Part shown: one piece after another, positions 7,936 through 15,451 of the stretch
How the letters are laid out: every line of letters begins with the position of its first letter
Position numbering within the stretch: the first letter of the stretch is position 1
Assembly (NCBI GenBank): GCA_047605445.1
Contig: JASGFP010000072.1
Location: forward strand, 1 to 20,480
DNA: 20,480 bases
Reading direction: 5' to 3'
From: JAJXWB01 sp047605445
Lineage (GTDB): Bacteria; Pseudomonadota; Alphaproteobacteria; Rhizobiales; Beijerinckiaceae
The notes under the pieces: model-generated
What the model saw: only the letters and a program-made list of their open reading frames with translations
Told to the model about the DNA's origin: nothing
The model's database searches: none
Translations under genes and position numbers: made by a program

Positions 7936-8685
7936 ATGAAGGTTCTCGTGCCGGTAAAGCGGGTTGTCGACTATAACGTGAAGATCCGCGTGAAATCGGA
8001 TGGCACGGGCGTCGATCTCGCCAACGTGAAAATGTCGATGAACCCGTTCGACGAGATCGCTGTCGAGGAAGCTCTGCGCCTGAAGGAGGCTGGCAAGGCG
8101 ACCGAGGTGATCGTCGTGTCCGTCGGTCCCGCGCAATGCTCGGAGACGCTGCGCACCGGCCTCGCAATGGGCGCCGACCGCGGCATTCTCGTAAAGGTGG
8201 ATGGGCCGGTCGAACCGCTCGCCGTCGCCAAGGTCCTCAAGGGCGTGGCGGATGCCGAACAGCCCGGCCTGATCATTCTCGGCAAGCAGGCGATCGACGA
8301 CGATTGCAACCAGACAGGCCAGATGCTGGCTGCGCTTCTCGGCTGGGGCCAGGGCACGTTCGCCTCGAAGGTCGAAATGACCGACGCCGGCGTGAACGTG
8401 ATCCGCGAGGTCGATGGCGGTCTGCAGACGGTCGCGCTCAAGACGCCGGCGGTCGTGACCACCGATCTGCGCCTCAATGAGCCGCGCTATGCATCGCTGC
8501 CCAACATCATGAAGGCGAAGAAGAAGCCGATCGACGAAAAGACCGCGGCCGACTATGGCGTCGACGCTGCGCCGCGTCTGGCCGTTCTCAAGACGACCGA
8601 GCCCGCCGCCCGCAAGGCCGGCGTGAAGGTCGGTTCTGTCGCTGAACTGGTTGGTAAGCTCAAGAACGAAGCGGGAGTGATCTGA
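7936..8685 (+). CDS. etfB: Electron transfer flavoprotein, beta subunit
   Basis: EtfB forms a heterodimer with EtfA that takes electrons from acyl-CoA and other flavin dehydrogenases and passes them to ETF:quinone oxidoreductase. The 249-residue protein starts MKVLVPVKRVVDYN, the canonical EtfB beginning. NPFDEIAVEEALRLKE follows near residues 34-49, then the ETF-beta signature VTTDLRLNEPRYASLPNIMK (about 175-194) with the recognition loop for partner dehydrogenases. The frame is open back to 7873, but the ATG at 7936 has GGGAGC 5 bases before it and starts at the family N-terminus. Its stop shares one base with the start of etfA. Confidence 0.97.
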   Translation: MKVLVPVKRVVDYNVKIRVKSDGTGVDLANVKMSMNPFDEIAVEEALRLKEAGKATEVIVVSVGPAQCSETLRTGLAMGADRGILVKVDGPVEPLAVAKVLKGVADAEQPGLIILGKQAIDDDCNQTGQMLAALLGWGQGTFASKVEMTDAGVNVIREVDGGLQTVALKTPAVVTTDLRLNEPRYASLPNIMKAKKKPIDEKTAADYGVDAAPRLAVLKTTEPAARKAGVKVGSVAELVGKLKNEAGVI

Positions 8686-9629
8686 TGGCGACGCTGCTAC
8701 TCGCGGAAGTCCACGGCGACAAGCTCAACGACGCCACCGCCAAGGCCATGACGGCCGCCGCCGCTCTCGGCGCGCCGGTCCATATCCTCGTCGCGGGCCA
8801 GGGCGCTGACGCGGCCGCCGCCGAAGCCGCCAAGCTCGCCGGCGTGGAAAAGGTGCTGGTCGCCGACGACGCCGCCTACGGCCACCAGATGGCTGAGCCG
8901 ACCGCAGCGCTGATCGTCGGCCTTGCTTCCGGCTATGACGCCATCGTCGCGCCGGCGACTGTTTCAGCCAAGAACATCATGCCGCGCGTCGCCGCGCTGC
9001 TCGACGTCATGCAGGTCTCCGAAATCACCGCAGTTGTCGCGCCCGACACCTACGAGCGTCCGATCTACGCCGGCAATGCGATCCAGACCGTGCAATCGAA
9101 GGATCCGAAGAAGGTCATCACCGTCCGCACAGCCTCGTTCAAGGCCACCGGCGAAGGCGGCTCGGCTTCGGTCGAGAAAATCGCCACGGCCGCCGATCCC
9201 GGCGTGTCGAGCTTCGTTTCCGAAGCGCTCGCCAAATCCGACCGTCCGGAACTGGCTTCCGCCAAGATCATCGTATCCGGCGGACGCGCGATGCAGAGTG
9301 CGGAAAACTTCAAGAAGTACATCGAGCCGGTCGCCGACCGTCTCGGCGCTGCGGTCGGCGCATCGCGCGCAGCGGTCGACGCCGGCTACGCGCCGAACGA
9401 CTGGCAGGTCGGCCAGACTGGCAAGGTGGTCGCGCCCGACCTCTACGTCGCGGTGGGCATTTCCGGCGCGATCCAGCATCTGGCCGGCATGAAGGATTCC
9501 AAGGTCATCGTCGCCATCAACAAGGACGAAGAGGCGCCGATCTTCCAGGTCGCCGATTACGGACTTGTAGCCGACCTGTTCCAGGCGATTCCGGAGCTCG
9601 ATCAGGAGCTGCAGAAGGTCGGGCGCTGA
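8685..9629 (+). CDS. etfA: Electron transfer flavoprotein, alpha subunit
   Basis: EtfA carries the FAD of the ETF heterodimer. The 314-residue protein has a Rossmann-like N-terminal domain starting MATLLLAEVHGDKLNDAT. Its C-terminal FAD domain contains VSGGRAMQSAENFK (about 204-217) and the signature DLYVAVGISGAIQHLAGMKD (about 252-271), followed by VIVAINKDEEAPIFQVADYG. The ATG at 8685 uses the last base of the etfB stop codon, with GGGAG before it, so translation is coupled for equal subunit supply. The stop codon lies in the loop of a strong hairpin. The next gene encodes a hydroxyacyl-CoA dehydrogenase, which fits acyl-CoA oxidation or polyhydroxybutyrate use. Confidence 0.97.
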   Translation: MATLLLAEVHGDKLNDATAKAMTAAAALGAPVHILVAGQGADAAAAEAAKLAGVEKVLVADDAAYGHQMAEPTAALIVGLASGYDAIVAPATVSAKNIMPRVAALLDVMQVSEITAVVAPDTYERPIYAGNAIQTVQSKDPKKVITVRTASFKATGEGGSASVEKIATAADPGVSSFVSEALAKSDRPELASAKIIVSGGRAMQSAENFKKYIEPVADRLGAAVGASRAAVDAGYAPNDWQVGQTGKVVAPDLYVAVGISGAIQHLAGMKDSKVIVAINKDEEAPIFQVADYGLVADLFQAIPELDQELQKVGR

Positions 9630-9639
9630 GGCGCCCGAC
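9618..9639 (+). terminator. Strong hairpin at the end of etfA, possible terminator
   Basis: GTCGGGCGC (9618-9626) and GCGCCCGAC (9631-9639) are perfect 9-bp arms with loop TGAG that contains the etfA stop codon. There is no T-run downstream (GACTGGACC follows), so intrinsic termination would be inefficient. It may instead protect the etfBA mRNA 3' end or attenuate read-through into the next gene. Confidence 0.5.
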
Positions 9640-9699
9640 GACTGGACCATCCCGCGGCTTGGCTTATGATCGTCGCGTGAAGCTGAACTGGACGGGAAA

Positions 9700-10581
9700 A
9701 TGGGCAGCGAAATAGCCAGGGTCGGAATCATCGGCGCCGGCCAGATGGGCAAGGGCATCGCGCAGGTCTGCGCGACCGCCGGCTTTTCCGTCGCGCTGAA
9801 CGACATCTCCGACCAGCGGCTCGAAGCCGCCGTCGCTGATATCGAATCGACGCTTCAGCGGCAGGAGGAACGCGGATCGCTCGACGCGGCGACGCGCGCT
9901 GCGACTGTTGGCCGCATCAAGACGTCCACGAGCTACGATGCGTTCGCAGATTGCGACATCGTGATCGAGGCGGCCTCGGAGAACGAGGAGCTCAAGCGCA
10001 AGATTTTCGCGCAGCTCTCCCCTGTGCTGCGCAAGGACGCGATCATCGCATCCAACACCTCGTCGATCTCGATCACGCGGCTTGCCGCCTCGACCGACCG
10101 GCCGGAACTGTTCATCGGGATTCATTTCATGAATCCGGTGCCGCGCATGCAGCTCGTGGAACTGATCCGCGGCATCGTGACGGAAGACGACACGTTCGAG
10201 AAGTCGCGCAACTTCATCGCCAAGCTCGGCAAGATCATCACGGTTTCCGAGGATTTTCCCGCCTTCATCGTCAATCGCATTCTGCTGCCGATGATCAACG
10301 AGGCGATCTACACCCTTTATGAGGGCGTCGGTTCCGTGGACGCCATCGACACCGCGATGCGGCTTGGCGCAAATCATCCGATGGGGCCGCTGCAACTGGC
10401 GGATTTCATCGGCCTCGACACCTGCCTGTCCGTCATGCAGGTGCTGCACGAGGGCCTCGCGGACTCGAAGTACCGCCCCTGCCCATTATTGGTGAAGTAC
10501 GTCGAGGCAGGCTGGCTCGGCCGCAAGACCCAGCGCGGCTTCTACGATTACCGCAGCGGGACTCCCGTCCCGACCCGCTGA
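9700..10581 (+). CDS. hbd: 3-hydroxybutyryl-CoA dehydrogenase
   Basis: This is an NAD(P)-dependent 3-hydroxyacyl-CoA dehydrogenase that interconverts (S)-3-hydroxybutyryl-CoA and acetoacetyl-CoA. The 293-residue length fits the short, stand-alone Hbd/PaaH type without the hydratase domain. The dinucleotide motif GAGQMGKG is at 12-19. SNTSSI (118-123) supplies the catalytic Ser and Asn region, H142 in HFMNPVP is the catalytic base, and E154 lies in LVELI. The C-terminal domain carries INEAIYTLYEGVGSVDAID and ends TQRGFYDYRSG. It follows etfA by 70 bases in the same direction, consistent with a shared role in acyl-CoA metabolism. The exact substrate chain length is not certain. Confidence 0.94.
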   Translation: MGSEIARVGIIGAGQMGKGIAQVCATAGFSVALNDISDQRLEAAVADIESTLQRQEERGSLDAATRAATVGRIKTSTSYDAFADCDIVIEAASENEELKRKIFAQLSPVLRKDAIIASNTSSISITRLAASTDRPELFIGIHFMNPVPRMQLVELIRGIVTEDDTFEKSRNFIAKLGKIITVSEDFPAFIVNRILLPMINEAIYTLYEGVGSVDAIDTAMRLGANHPMGPLQLADFIGLDTCLSVMQVLHEGLADSKYRPCPLLVKYVEAGWLGRKTQRGFYDYRSGTPVPTR

Positions 10582-10667
10582 CCGAACCGGCCTTCACAAT
10601 ACCGTCTTGACGCCTGTAGACTGTGCCTGCGGTGAGATTCGGCATGCGCCGATCATGATGAGACGGG

Positions 10668-11246
10668 GTGCTCCGGTTGACGGTTCACTTCCAACCGACT
10701 GTCCGGCCGGAGGCTTGTCCGGCCCTCGTGCTCAACGCGGATTACAGGCCGCTGAGCTACTACCCGCTGTCGCTCTGGTCGTGGCAGGATGCGATCAAGG
10801 CGGTCTTCCTCGATCGGGTGAACATCGTTTCGCACTACGACAAGATGGTTCGAAGTCCGAGCTTCGAAATGCGCCTGCCCTCGGTCGTATCGCTCAAGAC
10901 CTACATCAAGCCCGCGCGCCATCCGGCCTTCACGCGCTTCAACGTATTTCTCCGCGACCGCTTCACCTGCCAATATTGCGGCCTGCACGAGGATCTCACC
11001 TTCGACCATGTCATTCCGCGCTCGAAGGGCGGGCTGACGACCTGGGAGAACGTCGTCGCCGCATGCTCCTGCTGCAACCTGCGCAAGAGCGACCACTTGC
11101 CCGCCGAAGCGCACATGTGGCCGGCCGTTTCGCCATATCAACCCGATGTCGAAGATCTCATGCGCGCGGGCCGGCAGTTTCCGCCCAATTATCTGCATGA
11201 AAGCTGGATGGACTACCTTTACTGGGATTCTGTCCTCGAGCCGTGA
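10668..11246 (+). CDS. HNH endonuclease-family protein
   Basis: This 192-residue protein has an HNH/zinc-ribbon nuclease core at about 95-143. C101-x2-C104 begins the zinc site, D113-H114 in FDHVIPRSKGG provides the catalytic His strand, N128 follows, and C133-x2-C136 with N137 closes the motif. The N-terminal third (ALVLNADYRPLSYYPLSLWS) is the conserved front domain often found on stand-alone chromosomal HNH proteins. The biological target is unknown to me; it sits in a housekeeping region with no defence or phage genes nearby. The start is a GTG at 10668. A TTG at 10677 is possible, and neither has a strong ribosome site. Its stop is 3 bases from the stop of the convergent neighbour. Confidence 0.88.
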   Translation: MLRLTVHFQPTVRPEACPALVLNADYRPLSYYPLSLWSWQDAIKAVFLDRVNIVSHYDKMVRSPSFEMRLPSVVSLKTYIKPARHPAFTRFNVFLRDRFTCQYCGLHEDLTFDHVIPRSKGGLTTWENVVAACSCCNLRKSDHLPAEAHMWPAVSPYQPDVEDLMRAGRQFPPNYLHESWMDYLYWDSVLEP

Positions 11247-11249
11247 GGC

Positions 11250-11765
11250 TCACCGCCGCGGCGGCTTTCGCTCGCCGGCGGAAGCCGGTATGGCCTGCAT
11301 CTGTTCGGCTCTGTCGAATTCGACCGCGACGCTCGTTCCCCTGGCGGGAGGCGCCGCGAGCCGCGCCGTAAAGGCGGCGCGCGCGCCGGCGACGATCGTC
11401 TGCTGAGGCGCCCGCGTAACCCAGGTGTAGAGCGACTCGTCGCCGTCGCCGCGAACGGAAACGGCAAGCGGCCTTGCCACCTCATCTCTTGCGCCATTGT
11501 TCGCCAGCTCGCCCTCCACGACGAGAATCCGACGATCGCCGTCGGCGACGATTTTCGCGGTCACGCGCTCGAGATTGAGTCCGGTCAGATTGACGGGCAT
11601 GCCCGAGGCTGCGAACAGGATCGCTGTGCGCGGCGCCAGTCGGACGATGGTCGCGCGCGCCGCAGCGATGGTCATCGCGGCGACCGCCATGACGCCAAGG
11701 GCGATCGCCAGACCCCGGCGTCGATGATCGGGCGGGTCGAACTCTGCCTCGCAGGCTAGGCTCAT
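11250..11765 (-). CDS. DUF3426-type membrane protein lacking the MJ0042 zinc ribbon
   Basis: From the ATG at 11765 this is a 171-residue protein. It has a short acidic then Arg-rich N-terminus, one membrane helix (about 18-37), and an extracytoplasmic domain carrying GMPVNLTGLNLERV (55-68), ILVVEGELANNG (80-91) and LYTWVTRAP. This is the C-terminal domain pattern of the DUF3426/MJ0042 zinc-finger proteins that Rhizobiales commonly encode divergent from ftsE, as here. The usual N-terminal CxxC zinc ribbon and long charged linker are absent. The frame remains open to an ATG at 11873, but those 36 extra residues contain no CxxC and would run through the likely promoter region. The function is not established. 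The gene converges on the HNH gene. Confidence 0.75.
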   Translation of the reverse strand: MSLACEAEFDPPDHRRRGLAIALGVMAVAAMTIAAARATIVRLAPRTAILFAASGMPVNLTGLNLERVTAKIVADGDRRILVVEGELANNGARDEVARPLAVSVRGDGDESLYTWVTRAPQQTIVAGARAAFTARLAAPPARGTSVAVEFDRAEQMQAIPASAGERKPPRR

Positions 11766-11849
11766 GTCGGTCGGACCGGATTGGTTCGTAAGGGCGGTGC
11801 GGCCACCGCCCGGATTGCAGACGGCTTTCGATTTCATTGATCGCAGGCT

Positions 11850-11855
11850 TATAGT
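11850..11855 (+). promoter_or_regulatory. Possible -10 element upstream of ftsE
   Basis: TATAGT (11850-11855) lies in the only AT-rich patch of the divergent 159-base gap. A loose -35 (TTCGAT, 11827-11832) is 17 bases upstream. It abuts and partly overlaps the TTAA-N7-TTAA box. The call rests on hexamer resemblance only. Confidence 0.3.
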
Positions 11856-11869
11856 TAATTGCGGGTTAA
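11855..11869. promoter_or_regulatory. CtrA-type box TTAA-N7-TTAA between ftsE and its divergent neighbour
   Basis: The sequence has TTAA at 11855-11858, exactly seven bases, then TTAA at 11866-11869. Read on the minus strand it is TTAA-N7-TTAAC, matching the full CtrA consensus of Caulobacter and Rhizobiales. It sits 55 bases before the ftsE start and about 90 bases before the start of the minus-strand gene, within the shared promoter region. Control by CtrA is inferred, not shown. Confidence 0.55.
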
Positions 11870-11924
11870 ACATCGCCCGATTCGCCTCAGCATCGGGTCG
11901 ACGCGTCCCTGCCGGAGCCTTGTC

Positions 11925-12587
11925 TTGGTACGCTTCGAAAACGTCGGACTGCGCTACGGCATGGGCCCCGAGGTTCTTCAGGATCTCAATTTCTCGATAG
12001 AGCCGGGTTCGTTTCAGTTTCTCACCGGCCCTTCAGGCGCCGGCAAGACGACGCTCATGCGGCTGCTTCTGCTGTCGCTGCGGCCAACACGCGGGCTCAT
12101 CTCGATTTTCGGCCAGCAGGCTTCGACGCTCGACAAGGACGCCATCACCTCGATCCGCCGCCGCATCGGCGTGGTTTTCCAGGACTTTCGTCTCCTCGGT
12201 CATCTCACCACCTACGAAAACGTCGCCCTGCCGCTGAGAGTCCAGAACCGGTCGGAGAAGGACTACCGCGACGAGGTCGTCGAATTGCTGAGATGGGTGG
12301 GTCTCGGCGACCGCATGCACGTTTATCCGGAGGTTCTGTCCGGGGGAGAGAAGCAGCGCGCGGCGATCGCGCGCGCCCTGATCGTCCGGCCGGAAATACT
12401 GCTTGCCGACGAGCCGACGGGCAATGTCGACCCGACGATGGCACGCCGGATCATTCGTCTGTTCGTCGAACTGCAGCGGTCGGGAACGTCCGTCGTCGTC
12501 GCGACCCACGATCTCGGGCTGATGGACCAGTTCGACGGCGCGCGCCGCCTCGTCCTCGGCGACAGCCGGCTCCACATCTACGATTGA
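11925..12587 (+). CDS. ftsE: Cell division ATP-binding protein FtsE
   Basis: FtsE is the ABC ATPase that, with FtsX, transmits energy across the inner membrane to control peptidoglycan hydrolases at the septum. From a TTG at 11925 it is 220 residues, the normal length. The Walker A GPSGAGKT is at 35-42, the Q-loop at VVFQDF (83-88), the signature LSGGEKQR at 138-145, Walker B ILLADEP at 158-164 and the switch H195. The frame is open to an ATG at 11859, but the added residues do not look like FtsE. The TTG has GGAG 7 bases before it and begins at the family N-terminus (VRFENVGLRYG), so I prefer it. ftsX follows after 11 bases. A CtrA-type box lies upstream. Confidence 0.95.
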   Translation: MVRFENVGLRYGMGPEVLQDLNFSIEPGSFQFLTGPSGAGKTTLMRLLLLSLRPTRGLISIFGQQASTLDKDAITSIRRRIGVVFQDFRLLGHLTTYENVALPLRVQNRSEKDYRDEVVELLRWVGLGDRMHVYPEVLSGGEKQRAAIARALIVRPEILLADEPTGNVDPTMARRIIRLFVELQRSGTSVVVATHDLGLMDQFDGARRLVLGDSRLHIYD

Positions 12588-12598
12588 GGGGCCGCGCC

Positions 12599-13543
12599 AT
12601 GTCCGATCAGCCTACAACAGCCGGATTGCCGGGCGGCAGGGAACGCGCAGCCGAGGCGCCGCTCGTCCCCGCCTCCAGCATCGCCGGCCGCACACTCATC
12701 ATCGTCGTGGCGATCATGTCGTTTCTCGCCTCGCTCGCGGCTGGCGGCGCCGTTTTGATCGGGCAGGCGAGCCGGGAGTGGCGCTCGACCGTTTCGCGCG
12801 AAGCGACCATCCAGCTCAAGCCCGCACCCAACCGCGACATGGACGCCGACATTGCACGCATCGTGCAGGCGGCCAAAAGCGCGCCCGGCGTGGCCGACGT
12901 CCGCGCTATGACGAAACGCGAGTCGGAATTGCTGCTGGAGCCCTGGCTCGGCAAGGGGCTGAACCTCGACGAAGTGCCGGTTCCGCGCATGATCGTCTTG
13001 AAGCTCGACGCCGGCCGCGGCGTGGATTTCGAACAATTGCGGCGCCGGATAGGCGAAATCGCGCCGAACGCCAACGTCGACGATCATCGCATCTGGTCCG
13101 AGAGGCTCGCCGACATGGCCAATGTGCTGGTCGCCATCGCGCTCGTCCTGCTTGCATTGATCATCACGGCGATGGCGCTCGCAATTTCCTTCGCGACCCA
13201 TGGCGCGATGGCCGGAAATCGCGAAATCATCGAAGTTCTGCACTTCGTCGGCGCCAGCGACCAGTTCATCTCCAAGCAGTTCCAGCGACGCTTTCTCTGG
13301 CTTGGCCTGCGCGGCGGCGTCATCGGAGCGGCGGCCGCATCGTTCGTCTTTCTGATTGCGGGCGCGCTCAGCCGCAAGCTGGCCGCAACCCCAAGCGGGG
13401 AGCAACTTGAGGCATTGTTTGGCTCCTTCTCGATTGGCTGGCTCGGCTATTCGGCCATCGCATTGATCGCAATATTGAGCGCTGCGCTATCCGGCCAGAC
13501 ATCGCGTATGATCGTCTTCCGTCGCCTGAGACGCCTGGCCTGA
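12599..13543 (+). CDS. ftsX: Cell division protein FtsX (permease-like)
   Basis: FtsX is the membrane partner of FtsE. The 314-residue protein shows the expected layout: a cytoplasmic N-terminus, TM1 at about 31-54, a periplasmic domain (about 55-175), then three further membrane segments (about 177-202, 238-262 and 278-300). The periplasmic domain carries DVRAMTKRESELLLEPWLG, as in alphaproteobacterial FtsX. The second membrane segment is followed by a cytoplasmic loop with EIIEVLHFVGASDQFISKQF, the conserved FtsX motif that contacts FtsE. The open frame extends back into ftsE, but the ATG at 12599 has GAGGGG 7-8 bases before it and lies 11 bases after the ftsE stop. Confidence 0.94.
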   Translation: MSDQPTTAGLPGGRERAAEAPLVPASSIAGRTLIIVVAIMSFLASLAAGGAVLIGQASREWRSTVSREATIQLKPAPNRDMDADIARIVQAAKSAPGVADVRAMTKRESELLLEPWLGKGLNLDEVPVPRMIVLKLDAGRGVDFEQLRRRIGEIAPNANVDDHRIWSERLADMANVLVAIALVLLALIITAMALAISFATHGAMAGNREIIEVLHFVGASDQFISKQFQRRFLWLGLRGGVIGAAAASFVFLIAGALSRKLAATPSGEQLEALFGSFSIGWLGYSAIALIAILSAALSGQTSRMIVFRRLRRLA

Positions 13544-13558
13544 CCGAGATCGACGTTC

Positions 13559-14413
13559 ATGGAGCCGAGCATCGCCAATCCTCGCCCCGATTCGCCGGCG
13601 CAAGCGCCTGCCGCGCGCCGGGCTTCCGTGGCCATACGCTCATTGATCTTCAACGCTCTGTTCTACATCAATCTGGTCGGCCTCATGACGATCGGATTGC
13701 CGTCGGTGCTGATGGGGCGCGGGCCGGCGACATTCATGGCGCGCGCCTGGGCAAGATCGTCGCTCTGGCTCCTGCGCGTCATATGCGGCACGACAGTCGA
13801 GTTTCGCGGCGTCGACCTGATCCCGCCGGGTGGACTGGTCGTAGCGCCAAAACATCAATCGATACTCGAGACCTTCGCTCTCACGCTCGCTGTCGACAAT
13901 TTCTCCTACGTGCACAAGCGCGAACTTACGTGGATTCCCTTGTTCGGATGGTATCTCTGGGCCGTCGATCAGATTTCCATCAACCGCTCGTCCGGATCGA
14001 CGGCGTTGATGCATGTCACGAATGGCGTAGCGAAATTCCTGAAGCTCGACCGGCGAATCCTCATCTTCCCGGAAGGCACGCGACGTCCCGTGGGCGCGCC
14101 GCCGAAATACAAATACGGCGTCAGTCACCTCTACACGACGCTCAATGCGCGCGTGACGCCGGTCGCGCTGAATACCGGTCTGTTCTGGCCGCGCCGCAGC
14201 TTTCTGCGCAATCCTGGCGTCGCCGTCATTGAATTTCTGCCGGTCATCGAGCCGGGGCTCACGCGAGAACAATTTTCCGCACGCCTGCAGGACGCCATCG
14301 AAAGCGGGACGGACGCGCTGGTGGCGGAGGCGCTGCGAATTCAGCCGGCGCTAGCTGCATTGGTTCAGAAGCCGAATACAGATGCCAGCGAACAAGCGCA
14401 GCGATCTGCGTGA
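13559..14413 (+). CDS. 1-acyl-sn-glycerol-3-phosphate acyltransferase (PlsC type)
   Basis: PlsC-type enzymes acylate lysophosphatidic acid to phosphatidic acid at the inner membrane. The 284-residue protein has a hydrophobic N-terminal region (about 28-52) and a LPLAT domain. Motif I is KHQSILETF, with H99 and, four residues later, E104 instead of the common Asp. The lysine-rich KRELTWIPLFG (120-130) follows, and FPEGTR (170-175) is the glycerol-phosphate binding motif. A weak Asn/Pro motif appears in VTPVALNTG. The C-terminal tail is Ala/Gln-rich. The start at 13559 follows ftsX by 15 bases and DUF2125 follows by 9, so the four genes look like one operon. The precise acyl acceptor is not proven. 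Confidence 0.9.
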   Translation: MEPSIANPRPDSPAQAPAARRASVAIRSLIFNALFYINLVGLMTIGLPSVLMGRGPATFMARAWARSSLWLLRVICGTTVEFRGVDLIPPGGLVVAPKHQSILETFALTLAVDNFSYVHKRELTWIPLFGWYLWAVDQISINRSSGSTALMHVTNGVAKFLKLDRRILIFPEGTRRPVGAPPKYKYGVSHLYTTLNARVTPVALNTGLFWPRRSFLRNPGVAVIEFLPVIEPGLTREQFSARLQDAIESGTDALVAEALRIQPALAALVQKPNTDASEQAQRSA

Positions 14414-14422
14414 TCCACGCCG

Positions 14423-15451
14423 ATGAGCGATGATCTCCCAGACAGGAAATTCTCCACCGTGCGCCGCGTTCTGGCGTTGCTCGTCTTTGCATGCGTCTTT
14501 CTGACAATCGGCTGGTCGATCTATTGGTATGTCGCGCAGCGCCTGGCCCTGGGCGAGTTTCACGCGCAGATCGCTCGCGAAGCGCAGCATGGGCGTTTCT
14601 GGTCATGCGCGTCAGTCGAATCGAAGGGCTACCCGCTCGCTGTCTCCATCGATTGCGACGCCCCAAAGCTGCGTATCGAGTATCGAACAGGGCCGCGAAC
14701 GATCTCGACGCAGCACGCATCGATCAGAGCGGGCCTGCATGCGCCAACGCTTGTCGAAATTGACCTGCGAGGCCCTGCCTCATTCGAAGGAGACGCGAAT
14801 AAAGTCGAGTTCGACTGGACGGCGCTTCGGGTCGACTTGCGCGGGTTGCCCGCCAGACTCGATAGGCTTTCGATCGTCGGCCGAGATCTTGTGGTTCGTC
14901 CTGCGGGATCGCCTGCGACGAAGATCGAAACGCTTCACGCGCATCTCAAGCGGACAGCGCCCGTCTCCATGGCGCCATACGGCGTGACGCTGGGCTTTGC
15001 CGGCGTCGAGTCGCCCGACATAGCGGCCCTGCTCGGACCGGGGGAGCCGGCCTTGGCGACGCTGACTGGCGCGATCACGCAACTCGACGCAGCGGGCGCC
15101 GGACACTGGGCCGATCGACTGGAAGCCTGGCGCGCCGCTGGAGGACTTTTCTCGGTCGCGGCGCTGACGCTCACAAGAGGCGCGCTGTCCGTGCAGGGCG
15201 AAGGTCTCGTCGCCCTCGATCAGCAGCACCGTCCCGTTGGCAAATTGTCCACAAATCTTCGCAATGCCGGACCGGCTCTGCTGGCGCTAGCCGAAGCAGC
15301 CGGAAAGCTCGATCGCAACACGATTGCCGGGCAGCTTGCCGCAGGCGTTCTTGGCCGTCCCGGCGATTTGAAGTTCAATATTTCGGCGGAGAATGGAGCG
15401 CTTTCGATCGGTCCGTTACGGCGCGCCCTGTTGCTGCCGCCGCTTTACTGA
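14423..15451 (+). CDS. DUF2125 domain-containing protein
   Basis: This 342-residue protein has a short cytoplasmic head, one membrane anchor (about 15-38, VLALLVFACVFLTIGWSIYW) and a large extracytoplasmic part. The part right after the anchor (ARRL-like AQRLALGEF, then WSCASVESKGYPLAVSIDCD around 60-79) is the pattern of the DUF2125 family, conserved in Alphaproteobacteria. The later region is beta-rich with repeated short hydrophobic strands (LDRLSIVGRDLVV, LSVQGEGLVALD). The function is unknown; DUF2125 resembles AsmA-like envelope proteins only in general layout. It ends the ftsE-ftsX-plsC run, and its last 7 bases overlap the convergent dehydrogenase gene. Confidence 0.88.
   Translation: MSDDLPDRKFSTVRRVLALLVFACVFLTIGWSIYWYVAQRLALGEFHAQIAREAQHGRFWSCASVESKGYPLAVSIDCDAPKLRIEYRTGPRTISTQHASIRAGLHAPTLVEIDLRGPASFEGDANKVEFDWTALRVDLRGLPARLDRLSIVGRDLVVRPAGSPATKIETLHAHLKRTAPVSMAPYGVTLGFAGVESPDIAALLGPGEPALATLTGAITQLDAAGAGHWADRLEAWRAAGGLFSVAALTLTRGALSVQGEGLVALDQQHRPVGKLSTNLRNAGPALLALAEAAGKLDRNTIAGQLAAGVLGRPGDLKFNISAENGALSIGPLRRALLLPPLY

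Noticed and set aside
10555..10579. Hairpins at the end of the 3-hydroxybutyryl-CoA dehydrogenase gene
   Set aside because: Two overlapping 6-bp pairings are possible, but no T-run follows and the region is coding. Not distinguishable from GC-rich background.
10668..11246. HNH gene as part of a defence or restriction system
   Set aside because: There is no methyltransferase, toxin, phage or mobility gene anywhere in the window; the neighbours are housekeeping genes.
11766..11873. Longer start for the DUF3426-type gene, adding 36 residues
   Set aside because: The extra residues carry no zinc ribbon or conserved pattern, and their codons run through the CtrA-type box and probable promoters.
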